Source of the DNA: CAZJHD01 sp964545855
Lineage (GTDB): Bacteria > Planctomycetota > UBA1135 > JACQFD01
NCBI GenBank assembly: GCA_964545855.1
Contig: CAZJHD010000015.1
Span: 24,634 to 88,633, forward strand
Direction: 5' to 3'
DNA length: 64,000 bases
Shown here: piece by piece, positions 1 to 8,709 of the stretch
How the letters are laid out: each line of letters starts with the position of its first letter
How positions within the stretch are numbered: position 1 is the stretch's first letter
Program-made: the position numbers and the translations under genes
The notes under the pieces: model-generated
Databases searched by the model: none
The model's input: the letters and a program-made list of their open reading frames with translations, nothing else
What the model was told of the DNA's origin: nothing

Positions 1-415
1 GCAGCTCGGCGGAGTTCCACGGCGCCGACTCGTCCTGGGGAGTTCCGTCGAGGGTGTGCGCGCAGGCCGAGATCGACGATGTGTGGACGAGACGAGGCAC
101 CCGCGCGCGGCGGCACGCCTCGGCGACGGCACGGGTGCCGAGAACGTTGGTGCGGACCAGCTCGTCGCGGTCCTCCGGGCGATAGGAGATCGCGCCGGCG
201 ACGTGGAACACGACGTCGCAGCCGTCGAAGGCCCGGGCGAGCGCGGCCGCGTCGGTGAGATCGGCCTCGGCCCAGTTCACGGGCAGGCGAGCGAGGCGGT
301 CGGTGACGCTCGTGCTCCGGCGCAGGGCGACGACCTCGTGTCCTCGGTCGAGGAGCGCCGACGCGAGCGCGGATCCGACGAAGCCCGTCGCGCCGGTGAC
401 GAAGGCGCGGGCCAC
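1..415 (-). CDS. NAD-dependent epimerase/dehydratase family protein, 3' end cut by window edge
   Basis: Reading the minus strand from a GTG at 415 gives an open frame of 138 codons running off the left edge without a stop. It begins VARAFVTGATGFVGSALA, a TGxxGxxG Rossmann dinucleotide-binding loop, followed by a basic patch (ALRRSTS) suited to NAD(P), then DVVFHVAGAISY and LVHTSSISA, the expected beta-4 and beta-5 segments of an extended short-chain dehydrogenase. The nearest relatives by pattern are dihydroflavonol-4-reductase-like or nucleoside-diphosphate-sugar epimerases; the YxxxK catalytic pair would lie beyond the edge, so the substrate cannot be assigned. It follows the acyltransferase gene by 7 bp, which suggests one operon. 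Confidence 0.85.
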   Translation of the reverse strand, partial: MARAFVTGATGFVGSALASALLDRGHEVVALRRSTSVTDRLARLPVNWAEADLTDAAALARAFDGCDVVFHVAGAISYRPEDRDELVRTNVLGTRAVAEACRRARVPRLVHTSSISACAHTLDGTPQDESAPWNSAEL

Positions 416-422
416 GGGCCGA

Positions 423-1445
423 TCAGAGCTGGCGCGCCGCCGCGCGGTAGACGTCGTCGGGAGGCGCGTCCGGTAGGTAGGGCGACACGAGCCCTTCGGG
501 CTGCTGCTTCCAGCGCCGGTACATCCAGATCCATTGCTCCGGATGCGCGCGGATCAGGTCCTCGAGGGCGGCGTTGAAGCGTCGGCTGTTCTCCATCGTG
601 TCGGCGTCGCGGTCGTCCGTGCGCACGACCTCGATCTCGGGCCCGACGAGGACGCGGTGACGGGTGGAGGAGCCTTCGCGCACGATGACGGCGGCGTAGA
701 CCGGCGCGCGGGCGCTCGCGACGAGGCGGGCCAGGCCCGAATTGGTCGACGCCGGAATCCCGAAGAACGGCGCGAAGATCCGCGTCTCCTTGCGCGCTGC
801 CTGGTCGAAGGGGATCGCCACCATCCGGCCCTCCGAGAGGTCCCGGAGAATCGCGCGGGCGGCTTTCCCGCGCTCGATCTGGTGCGTGCCGAACCGGGTC
901 CGGAGCTGGAGCAGCCAAGCGTCGAACAGCGGATTCGCCATCGGCCGGTTCACGAGCGACGCCGGATGGCCATGGGAACTGACGGCGGCATGGAGGAACT
1001 CGAAGGACCCGAAGTGGCCCGTGAGGACGAGAACGCCGCGCTCTCGGCGCCGCGTGGAGAGCTCCACGATGCGCTCCGTCTCGCCCAGGAAGACGAGGTC
1101 GCGAACTTGCGCCGGAGACATGCGCCGGAGATGCACTGCGTCGGCCGCATACCGTCCCCAGTTCCGCCACATCTCCCGGCGGATGCGGTCGCGCTCGGCG
1201 GCGGACTTCTCCGGGAACGCGAGCCGGAGATTCGTCGTGGCGACCCGGTGGTCGCGCATTCGCAGAACGCGCGTCAGGGCGCCGTAGAACGAGCCGCCGG
1301 CGGCGCCGAGCGCGAGCGAGGAGCGAAGCGGCAGAGCGCCGAGCACACCCTCGATCACACGGAAACAGACGTACTCCGCGACGTTCCAGAGACGGCCACG
1401 TCTCTTGCGGCGGCGCTTCGGACGTGGTCGGTCGAGATCAGCCAT
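423..1445 (-). CDS. LpxL/HtrB-type lysophospholipid acyltransferase
   Basis: This 340-residue protein is predicted to transfer a fatty acyl chain to a lipid A precursor or related glycolipid at the inner membrane. It opens with a very basic stretch and a hydrophobic segment (about residues 22-60). The family catalytic motif is visible as H144-x4-E149 in LTGHFGSFEF. The later IPFDQ segment and the terminal HPEQWIWMYRRWK block also match the LpxL/HtrB family. The start was placed at the ATG at 1445 because a longer reading would run into the upstream ferritin-like gene. It is close to the family's usual 300-320 residues. The neighbours (epimerase, di-iron protein, Mpo1-like protein) suggest a lipid-modification role; the actual acceptor is unknown. 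Confidence 0.88.
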   Translation of the reverse strand: MADLDRPRPKRRRKRRGRLWNVAEYVCFRVIEGVLGALPLRSSLALGAAGGSFYGALTRVLRMRDHRVATTNLRLAFPEKSAAERDRIRREMWRNWGRYAADAVHLRRMSPAQVRDLVFLGETERIVELSTRRRERGVLVLTGHFGSFEFLHAAVSSHGHPASLVNRPMANPLFDAWLLQLRTRFGTHQIERGKAARAILRDLSEGRMVAIPFDQAARKETRIFAPFFGIPASTNSGLARLVASARAPVYAAVIVREGSSTRHRVLVGPEIEVVRTDDRDADTMENSRRFNAALEDLIRAHPEQWIWMYRRWKQQPEGLVSPYLPDAPPDDVYRAAARQL

Positions 1446-1536
1446 CGCCGCGCTCCAGGATGGCCCTCGAGGCCGAAGCGAACGTCCGTGCCCGGGCACG
1501 TGGGTCGCGCCCGGGAGCGGATCGGCGGCCGCGGAC

Positions 1537-2214
1537 TCAGATGCCGGCAAGCGCCGTACGGGCCGCGGCCCTCACGCCGGCGATCTCCTCGGTCGTCACG
1601 GTCTCCGCGGCCCACTTCGCGCGGTTGCGCTTGGTGGTCTCGAGATCCTCGGGCTTGAAGGGATCGGCGTAGCAGAAGCCGAAGGTATCTCGCTCCTTCT
1701 GGACGAGCTCCTGCGTCACCTTCTCGTCGATGAGCTTGTAGCGCTCGATCGCCTTGTCGTAGAGCGACTCGTCACCCTCGGCGCGCGCCATGGCCTTCGC
1801 GGCCGACTCGATCCAGCCGATGTGCCACGTCTCGTCGGCGGACACGGCCTCCAGGGTGTCGCGCGTCTCGGGATCGACGTCGGGGCGCGCGAGGTGCTGC
1901 TGGTACCTCGTGAAGGCGCGCTGCTCGACGACGACCGTCAGCGCGAAGATGTCGAAGAGCGTTCGCGGGAGCCCTTCGCGACCGATCCGACGCTGATAGC
2001 CGTCGTCCGGCGGCTCGACCTGACCCTTCAGATCCATGATCCGCTTGGTCCACAGCCAAGCGTGGCGCGTCTCGTCCATGATGTGACGGGAGAGCGCCGT
2101 CTGCATGTCTCCCGGGCCGGTCATGGAGCACAGGCGGAGCAGCAGGCTCGCACCGCGCATCTCGGCGTCGCGGTAGTAGGAGAAGACCTTCGCGAGGTGG
2201 GGATCGAATTCCAT
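1537..2214 (-). CDS. ferritin-like di-iron protein
   Basis: This 225-residue, mostly helical protein carries the four-helix di-iron signature: E18 in the first helix, E48-x2-H51 (DETRHAWLW), E97 (VVEQRAF) and E128-x2-H131 (DETWHIGWI). That spacing is typical of the ferritin/ribonucleotide-reductase-like superfamily and implies binding of two irons for an oxygen-dependent oxidation or for iron handling. The start is the ATG at 2214; a longer reading adds a low-complexity basic stretch unlike the core. It lies upstream of the acyltransferase on the same strand, so oxidation of a lipid substrate is a reasonable inference but is not shown by the sequence. Confidence 0.8.
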   Translation of the reverse strand: MEFDPHLAKVFSYYRDAEMRGASLLLRLCSMTGPGDMQTALSRHIMDETRHAWLWTKRIMDLKGQVEPPDDGYQRRIGREGLPRTLFDIFALTVVVEQRAFTRYQQHLARPDVDPETRDTLEAVSADETWHIGWIESAAKAMARAEGDESLYDKAIERYKLIDEKVTQELVQKERDTFGFCYADPFKPEDLETTKRNRAKWAAETVTTEEIAGVRAAARTALAGI

Positions 2215-2400
2215 GGGCGGGGCCCCGATGGTCCCTTCGGGATGGAGTCGGAGTGGCAGCGCGCGGAGCCCTCCTCTTGGGGATCCGCATGCATGGGGAA
2301 GCGGCCCCATCCCCGTGACGGTTCCACGAGGACATGGCCTGGCTGAGCGTGGGAGTCTTACGGACGGCCGAAAGGCGCGCAAGCGTTCAGAGACCGCGCG

Positions 2401-2679
2401 TCAGGAGCCTCCCCGAAGCCTGCGCCACAGGGTCCGGGCCCACCAGATCGGCGCGACGAGGACGACGGTCGGGTTCTTCCAGGACGCCGGGAGGTTGCCC
2501 TCGATGGCGTGCCCCGACCAGAGGATGCCCCAGCCGAGGAGATGCACTGCGATCGCCCAGGGCCAGCTCCAGAAGAGGACGGCGAAGGATCCGACGACGA
2601 TCGGGATGCCCACGGCGTGCAGCACCCGGTTCCACGGATGGCGATGCTCGCCCTCGTAGCTCTTCAGGTCGGCCTTCAC
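2401..2679 (-). CDS. Mpo1/DUF962-like small membrane protein
   Basis: From a GTG at 2679 the protein is 92 residues: a polar head with SYEGEHRHPWNR, then two hydrophobic segments, GHAIEGNLPASW, and a basic tail. The conserved pattern of E-x-H-x2-P-x-NR-x2-H near the start and a GHxxxExNxPA-type motif is that of the DUF962/YGL010w family. The characterised yeast member Mpo1 is an Fe(II) dioxygenase of fatty-acid alpha-oxidation in the ER membrane. A bacterial function is inferred only. An upstream GTG at 2856 would give 151 residues, but the extra part is basic and unlike the family. Confidence 0.72.
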   Translation of the reverse strand: MKADLKSYEGEHRHPWNRVLHAVGIPIVVGSFAVLFWSWPWAIAVHLLGWGILWSGHAIEGNLPASWKNPTVVLVAPIWWARTLWRRLRGGS

Positions 2680-2807
2680 GGAGGAGGGAGTCGCGCGGTG
2701 ATCGGGCCCCGCGCGAATTCGAGTTCTCTGGCTGCCCGTGGCGGAGGTGCTCCACAGAGCGAGCGCGAGGCCCGCGCGGAGCTCCCATGACTTCGGCCAC
2801 GGGCAGC

Positions 2808-2813
2808 TAGGAT
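2808..2813 (+). promoter_or_regulatory. possible -10 box (TAGGAT) for the paired small-protein genes
   Basis: TAGGAT lies 47 bp upstream of the ATG at 2860 in the gap between divergent genes. No convincing -35 hexamer is visible. The same TAnnnT pattern recurs ahead of other genes in this window. Confidence 0.3.
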
Positions 2814-2859
2814 AGCCGGCCGACTCCACGCGACCGAACACCCCGACGAGCCACACTCG

Positions 2860-3093
2860 ATGCCCGAACCCGAATACAAGATCACCGTCTCCCCCGACGA
2901 CCAGCAGGTGGAGGTGACTCTGCGCGCCCCGAACGGGGACAAGTGGGAGTACGGCATCCCCTACAACACGGAGACGGGCCGCTTCGACTTCGAGGACATC
3001 AAGGTGATCGAAATCGATTTCGGGTCGGAGTTTGCGGAGAAGATGCTCGGAGACATCCGCAATGCCGTGCGGAATTCCATCGAGGGCCGCTGA
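2860..3093 (+). CDS. small acidic hypothetical protein A of a tandem paralogous pair
   Basis: I do not recognise this 77-residue protein. It has no signal peptide or membrane segment and looks cytoplasmic: short beta-strand-like segments (YKITVSPD, VEVTLRAP), a turn at YNTETGRFDF and a C-terminal amphipathic helix. Its C-terminal half aligns without gaps to the gene that follows 1 bp later: Y-x3-TG-x2-DF-x-D in the turn, then an acidic (D/Y)FG-x-EF block and an IR or KIR helix. The two genes are therefore an ancient tandem duplication, probably co-transcribed and possibly forming a heteromer. No function is claimed. Confidence 0.75.
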   Translation: MPEPEYKITVSPDDQQVEVTLRAPNGDKWEYGIPYNTETGRFDFEDIKVIEIDFGSEFAEKMLGDIRNAVRNSIEGR

Positions 3094-3094
3094 G

Positions 3095-3319
3095 ATGACG
3101 AGCTACACCGTCGAGATCGATTCGAAGATGAACTGCGCGATGGTCCAGGTGCGGGAGGACTCGGGCGATCTGGTGGACTTCCAGATCGACTACTCGCCGA
3201 CGACGGGGAACCTCGACTTCCAGGATCGCTTCCTCCTGGAGCGCGACTACGGCGAGGAGTTCATCCGAGGCATGGTCGCGGATCTGGAGCAGAAGATCCG
3301 CGCGACGATCGGAATCTGA
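3095..3319 (+). CDS. small acidic hypothetical protein B of a tandem paralogous pair
   Basis: This 74-residue protein starts at an ATG 1 bp after the stop of the preceding gene, an arrangement that favours translational coupling. It begins MTSYTVEIDSKMN and shares the YSPTTGNLDFQD turn and the GEEFIRGM helix with its neighbour, but has diverged over the N-terminal strands. There is no signal peptide, cysteine cluster or recognisable catalytic motif. The family is unknown to me. The conserved spacing between the two products suggests a small beta-alpha domain. Confidence 0.75.
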   Translation: MTSYTVEIDSKMNCAMVQVREDSGDLVDFQIDYSPTTGNLDFQDRFLLERDYGEEFIRGMVADLEQKIRATIGI

Positions 3320-3349
3320 CGCGGCGGGCGAACGCGCGCCGGGAGTCGT

Positions 3350-4363
3350 TCAGGGAGACCCGGACACGGCGCGCCGCAGGCTCTGGATCTGCCGACGCAC
3401 CGCGCTGCGCACCCTCGGGTCGAAGGCCAGCGGCTCGGCGCGGCGGTAGAGGCCGAGCGCGCCCTCCGGGTCGCCGCGGGCCTCCCGAAGCGCCGCCAGG
3501 CGCAGCAGCGAGGGAAGGTGTCCCGACTCGCGGGCCAGCGCTTCGCGGTAGGCCGACTCCGCCTCGTCCCTGCGCCCGGCCAGCTCGCGCGCCCACCCGA
3601 GGTTGTAGGGCGGCGCCGGATCGGCGGCCGAGAGACGGCTCGCCTCCGAGAGGTCCTCCTCGGCGAGGGCGAACAGTGCGTCGGACTCGGCGGGCGCCGA
3701 CGCCGTTCCGCCGGCCGACGAGATCCGGCTCGCGCGGCGTGCTCGCGCGATCCCGCGGCCGAGCAAGGCGGGCGCCTGGGGTCCCGCGCGCTCGATCACG
3801 AGATCGAAGGCCGACTCGGCGCTGTCGTCCTGCTCCCGATCGAGCTCGACGACTCCGATGCGCAGGCGGAGATCGAGGTTCTCGGGCGCGAGCCGCGCCG
3901 CGACACGCAGCGCCTCCAGGGCCTCCAGCGGCCGGCGGAGGTCGTGGAGCAGGATGGCCAGCCGGCGCGCCGCCTCGGCGTGGTCCGCCCGCAGCTCGAG
4001 GACCCGGCGGTACGCCTCGATGGCCCGATCGAAGAAGCGCTCGCCCTCACAGGCCTCGGCGAAGAGGAACCACGCGTCCGAGTCGCTCGGGTCGATGGCC
4101 AGTGCATGCGCGAAGGCACGTCTTGCAGGCTCCGCCTCTCGCAGCGCGAGGTAGGCGCGGCCGAGGAGCTTCGAGCCTCGGATGGATTCGTCGACCTTCC
4201 CGTCGAGGAGCGCGATCGTCGTGCCGACGTCGCCGCGGGCGAGCGCCGCGTCGGCGGCGTCGAGGCGGTCCGACCCGATGCCCATCCGGAGCGGCGCGCT
4301 GGAACACGACGCGAGCAGGGCGCCGAGCAGGAGTCGAGCGAGGGGCGCCGTTTTGCGGGACAC
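3350..4363 (-). CDS. TPR-repeat lipoprotein
   Basis: The 337-residue product starts with a lipoprotein signal ending in LLLGALLASCSS, so it should be lipidated at the cysteine and anchored in the envelope. The remainder is a run of tetratricopeptide repeats; segments such as SDAWFLFAEACEGERFFDRAIEAY (shown only in part: DSDAWFLFAEAC) and ADPAPPYNLGWARELAG keep the W-LG-Y-A-F-A-P pattern. TPR proteins act as protein-protein scaffolds; the partner is not evident here. The start is a GTG at 4363. It is divergently oriented from the HAD gene, with an 85-bp shared upstream region containing TATCGT on the plus strand. Confidence 0.82.
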   Translation of the reverse strand: MSRKTAPLARLLLGALLASCSSAPLRMGIGSDRLDAADAALARGDVGTTIALLDGKVDESIRGSKLLGRAYLALREAEPARRAFAHALAIDPSDSDAWFLFAEACEGERFFDRAIEAYRRVLELRADHAEAARRLAILLHDLRRPLEALEALRVAARLAPENLDLRLRIGVVELDREQDDSAESAFDLVIERAGPQAPALLGRGIARARRASRISSAGGTASAPAESDALFALAEEDLSEASRLSAADPAPPYNLGWARELAGRRDEAESAYREALARESGHLPSLLRLAALREARGDPEGALGLYRRAEPLAFDPRVRSAVRRQIQSLRRAVSGSP

Positions 4364-4448
4364 GTCGGCGCGAGGCTATCGTGCGCCCCGCGACGCAGCC
4401 AACGGCGGCCGGCCACGATCCGCGGCCAGACTGCAGCGCGCGACTCGC

Positions 4449-5188
4449 ATGCAGACCCCGCGTCCCTCCCCGATCCCCGTGTCGCTCGCCGTGCGCGGCG
4501 TCCTCCTCGACGCGGGGAACACGCTCTTCTTCGAGCGGCCTTCGCGCTTCGAGATCTACGCCTCGGCCGCGCGCGACCTGGGGCTCCCCTCGGATCTCGA
4601 GACGGTCCGGCGCGCGATGGTGGAGGCGCACGTGCGGGTGCCTCCCGTCGAGGGAGAGTCGGCCCGCTACACCGACCGGTGGTTCCGTGCCTATGTGCCG
4701 ACGGTCTACAGGGGGCTCGGCGCCGACGACGCGATGCTCGAGGGCCTGACGGAGAGCCTCCTCGCGCGCTACCGCCGCACGGCGAGCCTGCACTTGTTCG
4801 CGGAGACCGAGGAGGTGCTCGACGCCCTCGCCCGGCACGGGCTGCGGCTCGCCGTCGTCTCGAATTGGAGCCCCCGGCTCCACCGCCATCTGGAGCGGCT
4901 CGGCCTGAGCACGCGCTTCGACGCGGTGCTCGTCTCCGCCACGGAGGGCGTGGAGAAGCCCCAGGCGGAGATCTTCCGGCGCGCCTGCGCGCGCCTCGGG
5001 ATCGAGGCGTCGGAGGCGATCCACGTGGGCGACCATCCGGTGAACGACGTGGAGGGTGCTCGGTCGGCCGGCGTCCGTGGCATCCTGTTGGACCGATCGC
5101 CGGACCGCGACGGCCGACACGCGATCCACCCGCCCATGGAAACGATCCGATCCCTCCGAGAGCTCACGGTCCTCGTCGGAGCTCCGTC

Positions 5189-5192
<4 letters not shown>
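4449..5192 (+). CDS. HAD-superfamily hydrolase
   Basis: This 247-residue protein has the HAD fold motifs in order: motif I LLDAGNTL with the nucleophile D21, motif II VVSNWS, motif III lysine in VEKPQAEIF, and motif IV HVGDHPVNDVEGA. A helical cap (about residues 35-110) lies between motifs I and II, as in the HDHD3/REG-2-like subgroup. The usual second aspartate of motif I (position +2) is glycine, so ordinary phosphatase chemistry may be altered. The start is the ATG at 4449. Its stop overlaps the GTG of the MoxR gene in a GTGA, so the two are translationally coupled. Confidence 0.85.
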
Positions 5193-6193
<1,001 letters not shown>

Positions 6194-6209
6194 GAGACCC
6201 GCGCCCTCG

Positions 6210-7058
6210 ATGAAGGACTTCCGCGTCGTTCTGCAGCAGACGGCTCCCGCGCTCGGAGACATCGATCGCAATCTGGAGCAGCACCTGAAGCTCCTGTCGG
6301 CGGCGAGGCGGCGCGGGGTCGACCTCGTCGTGTTCCCCGAGCTGTCGCTCACCGGGTACTTCCTGAACGACCTGACGCACGACCTCGCGCTGCCGATGGA
6401 CGCGCCTGCGATCCGCAGGGTCGTCCGCGCGTCGAAGGGCCTCGCAGTCTGCTTCGGATTCGTCGAGCGGGCGCGCGACCACCGGGTCTACAACGCCGCC
6501 GTCTACGCGGAGGACGGCCGGATCGTCCACGTCCATCACAAGGTCCACCTGCCCACCTACGGGATCTTCGACGACGCGAGGTACTTCGCCGCGGGCGAGA
6601 GTTTTCGGGCCATCGACTCCGCCTTCGGCCGATTGGGGCTCCTCGTCTGCGAGGACGCCTGGCACCTGTCCTCGAGCTGGCTCCTCTTCCTCCAGGACGT
6701 CGACGTCCTCGTCTGTCTCTCCGCTTCGCCGGGCCGCGGACTCACGGAGCGCGGAGAGATCTCCTCGCTGCGCTCGTGGGAGGCGATCCTCGAGGCCCAG
6801 GCAGCGCAGTTCCAGACCTACGTCGTCTTCTGCAACCGTGTCGGCGTCGAGGACGGGATCACGTTCTTCGGCGGCTCCCGAGTCCTCGATCCCTTCGGAA
6901 CGACGATCGCCCGAGTGGACGGGCTCGCCGAAGGGTTGGCCTCGGCGACGATCGAGGACGGCGCGCTGCGGCGCGCCCGCGCGGCCGCGCCGATGCGGCG
7001 CGACGAGCGGCCGGAGCTCGTGCTGCGCGAGCTCCGGCGGATCGTCGAGGGCCGATGA
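6210..7058 (+). CDS. glutaminase (nitrilase-fold) subunit of a split NAD+ synthase
   Basis: This 282-residue carbon-nitrogen hydrolase should release ammonia from glutamine. The catalytic triad is visible: E44 in VFPELSLTGY, K111 in HHKVHLPTYG, and C147 in LLVCEDAWH. The run K-x3-P-x-YG-x-FDD-x-RYF is the signature of the glutaminase domain of glutamine-dependent NAD+ synthases rather than of generic amidases. Normally this domain is the N-terminal half of a ~550-residue NadE; here it is a separate gene whose stop overlaps the start of the synthetase gene (ATGA). That makes a two-subunit enzyme likely, with the downstream protein using the ammonia. Confidence 0.87.
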   Translation: MKDFRVVLQQTAPALGDIDRNLEQHLKLLSAARRRGVDLVVFPELSLTGYFLNDLTHDLALPMDAPAIRRVVRASKGLAVCFGFVERARDHRVYNAAVYAEDGRIVHVHHKVHLPTYGIFDDARYFAAGESFRAIDSAFGRLGLLVCEDAWHLSSSWLLFLQDVDVLVCLSASPGRGLTERGEISSLRSWEAILEAQAAQFQTYVVFCNRVGVEDGITFFGGSRVLDPFGTTIARVDGLAEGLASATIEDGALRRARAAAPMRRDERPELVLRELRRIVEGR

Positions 7059-7897
7059 AGCCGGCACTCCCGCCCCTCGAGCTCGCGGCCATCGCCGACG
7101 TGCTCGTTCGATTCGTCCGCAGCGAGTCGGAGAAGTTCGGCTTCCGGCGCGCGGTGCTCGGCGTCTCGGGCGGCATCGACTCGTCCGTCTCGGCCGCGCT
7201 CGCCGCGCGAGCCCTCGGGCCGAAGAACGTCCTCGGCCTGCTGCTCCCCTACCGAACGTCGAGCTCCGCGAGCGAGACGCTGGGGCGTCGGCTGTGCGAG
7301 TCCCTGGCGATCGGGAGCGAGAAGATCGAGATCACGGGAATGGTGGACGGCTTCCTCGAGCCCGCGGGCCTCTCCATCCGTCGCAAGGCCGATCGCATCC
7401 GCGCCGGCAACGTCATGGCGCGCGCACGGATGATCGCGATCTTCGATCGCTCCGCGCGCGACGGCTCGATCGTGATCGGCACGAGTGACAAGACGGAGCA
7501 GCTCCTCGGCTACACGACGTGGTACGGCGACAGCGCGAGCGCCATCAATCCCCTGGGCGACCTCTACAAGACTCAGGTCTACGCGCTCGCCGAGCATCTC
7601 GGCGTTCCGCGTGAGATCTGCGTCCGTCGGCCGACGCCGGATCTCTGGCCGGGACAGACGGCGGAGGGCGAGATGGGGATCCGCTACGAGGAGGTGGATG
7701 CGCTCCTGCACGACCTCGTAGATCGGCGTCTCGACGAGCCCGAGCTGCAGCGCCGCGGCCACGGCAGGGACCTGGTCCGCTGGGTCGTCGCCCGAGTGCG
7801 CGCCAACCAGTACAAGCGCCGGCTGCCGATCGTGGCGAAGGTCTCGGCGCGAACCTTGAATCTCGATTTCCGCTACCTCCGCGACTGGGGACGCTGA
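7055..7897 (+). CDS. nadE: NAD+ synthase, synthetase (amidation) subunit
   Basis: The 280-residue product makes NAD+ from deamido-NAD+, ATP and ammonia in the cytoplasm. The ATP-pyrophosphatase P-loop is SGGIDSS (38-44). GTSDKTEQLLGY and the NPLGDLYKTQVYALA segment are the conserved deamido-NAD- and ATP-binding regions, and the RRPTPDLWPGQTAEGEMG loop is typical of NadE. Its length fits an ammonia-type NadE, but it is coupled by an ATGA overlap to the preceding glutaminase gene, which implies glutamine-dependent function in a complex. The C-terminal NQYKRRLPIVAKVS also matches the family. Confidence 0.93.
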   Translation: MKPALPPLELAAIADVLVRFVRSESEKFGFRRAVLGVSGGIDSSVSAALAARALGPKNVLGLLLPYRTSSSASETLGRRLCESLAIGSEKIEITGMVDGFLEPAGLSIRRKADRIRAGNVMARARMIAIFDRSARDGSIVIGTSDKTEQLLGYTTWYGDSASAINPLGDLYKTQVYALAEHLGVPREICVRRPTPDLWPGQTAEGEMGIRYEEVDALLHDLVDRRLDEPELQRRGHGRDLVRWVVARVRANQYKRRLPIVAKVSARTLNLDFRYLRDWGR

Positions 7898-7921
7898 CGA
7901 GTTCGTCGGTCGCCGTCGCCG

Positions 7922-8440
7922 CTATTCGTCGCGTCCGAAGGCCTCCGACAGCCGATCGACGTCGCAGGTCGCGATCTCCTCGACGGAGATCGGCGGCAGC
8001 TCACGGAACTTGCGAAACTCTTCGAAGGACGAGAGCTCGACGTAGTCGCGATAGGTCATCACGTGATCGGCGCGGCGCCGTCCACGTTCCGCGGCGATCG
8101 GCCCCGACTTCTCACCCATCGCCTCCGAGACCTCGGGGGGGAGATTGGACGGGAGAGTGCCGCGCCGCTCGAGGGAGACCTTCGCCCGCTCACAGATCGT
8201 CAGCGTGTTCTCGAGGTTCGAGCGGATTCGATCCAGCCGCCCGGGATCCGTCGATCCCGACTGCATGTTGCGCCGCACCTTCGCGATCGCGGCCTCGAGG
8301 ACGGCGATGAGGCAGTTCAGCTTCTTCAGGAGCTGGTCGCGGTAGGCGGCGGAGTCCTGGGACGCATTCGAGGGGCCCGCGGGAGTGGAGCCCTGGCCGG
8401 CGTTGGCGAAGCGATCGTCGGAGGAGTCGGCGCTGGTCAT
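7922..8440 (-). CDS. hypothetical helical protein
   Basis: I do not recognise this 172-residue protein. From the ATG at 8440 it has a Ser/Asp/Gly-rich N-terminus (1-35), then a helical core (about 37-90) rich in K, L and R (QLLKKLNCLIAVLEAAIAKV and a following RSNLENTLTICERAK), and a polar C-terminal part containing RRRADHVMTYRDYVEL. There is no signal peptide or membrane segment. The helices suggest a coiled-coil or four-helix bundle. It is convergent with the NAD+ synthase operon, with only 24 bp between stops. A longer upstream reading is possible but is basic and unlike coding sequence. Confidence 0.6.
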   Translation of the reverse strand: MTSADSSDDRFANAGQGSTPAGPSNASQDSAAYRDQLLKKLNCLIAVLEAAIAKVRRNMQSGSTDPGRLDRIRSNLENTLTICERAKVSLERRGTLPSNLPPEVSEAMGEKSGPIAAERGRRRADHVMTYRDYVELSSFEEFRKFRELPPISVEEIATCDVDRLSEAFGRDE

Positions 8441-8686
8441 CGATGCGAGTCTCGGAGGGGGAGGAGATAGACGGGCTGTGACCGTCCGTATCGCAGAGTT
8501 CGTGCCGCCGTGCCGAATCCGGGCTTCCGCGGAACCGCTTCGGAATCCGACTGCGAATCCTCGGGTTAGGGCCGCGAGGAGCTCGAACATCGGGCCCCGT
8601 CGCGTCGGCGCGTCGCGCCTTCGCTCCGCCGTCGCCTCGCGTCGACACCTCCCTGTCGCGAATCCACGACGCCGTCGAAGGGCCCG

Positions 8687-8703
8687 TATACTCGGCCTGG
8701 AGG
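8687..8703 (+). promoter_or_regulatory. -10 box and ribosome binding site ahead of the secreted peptidase-like gene
   Basis: TATACT at 8687-8692 is followed by GGAGG at about 8699-8703 and the ATG at 8710. This is one of the few genes here with a clear Shine-Dalgarno sequence. The predicted leader would be only about 10 nt. No -35 element is obvious. Confidence 0.45.
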
Positions 8704-8709
8704 CCTCTC

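Noticed and set aside
3518..5188. Upstream in-frame extension of the MoxR gene
   Set aside because: It would overlap both the antisense TPR gene and the HAD gene; the GTG at 5189 in a GTGA overlap fits the family length.
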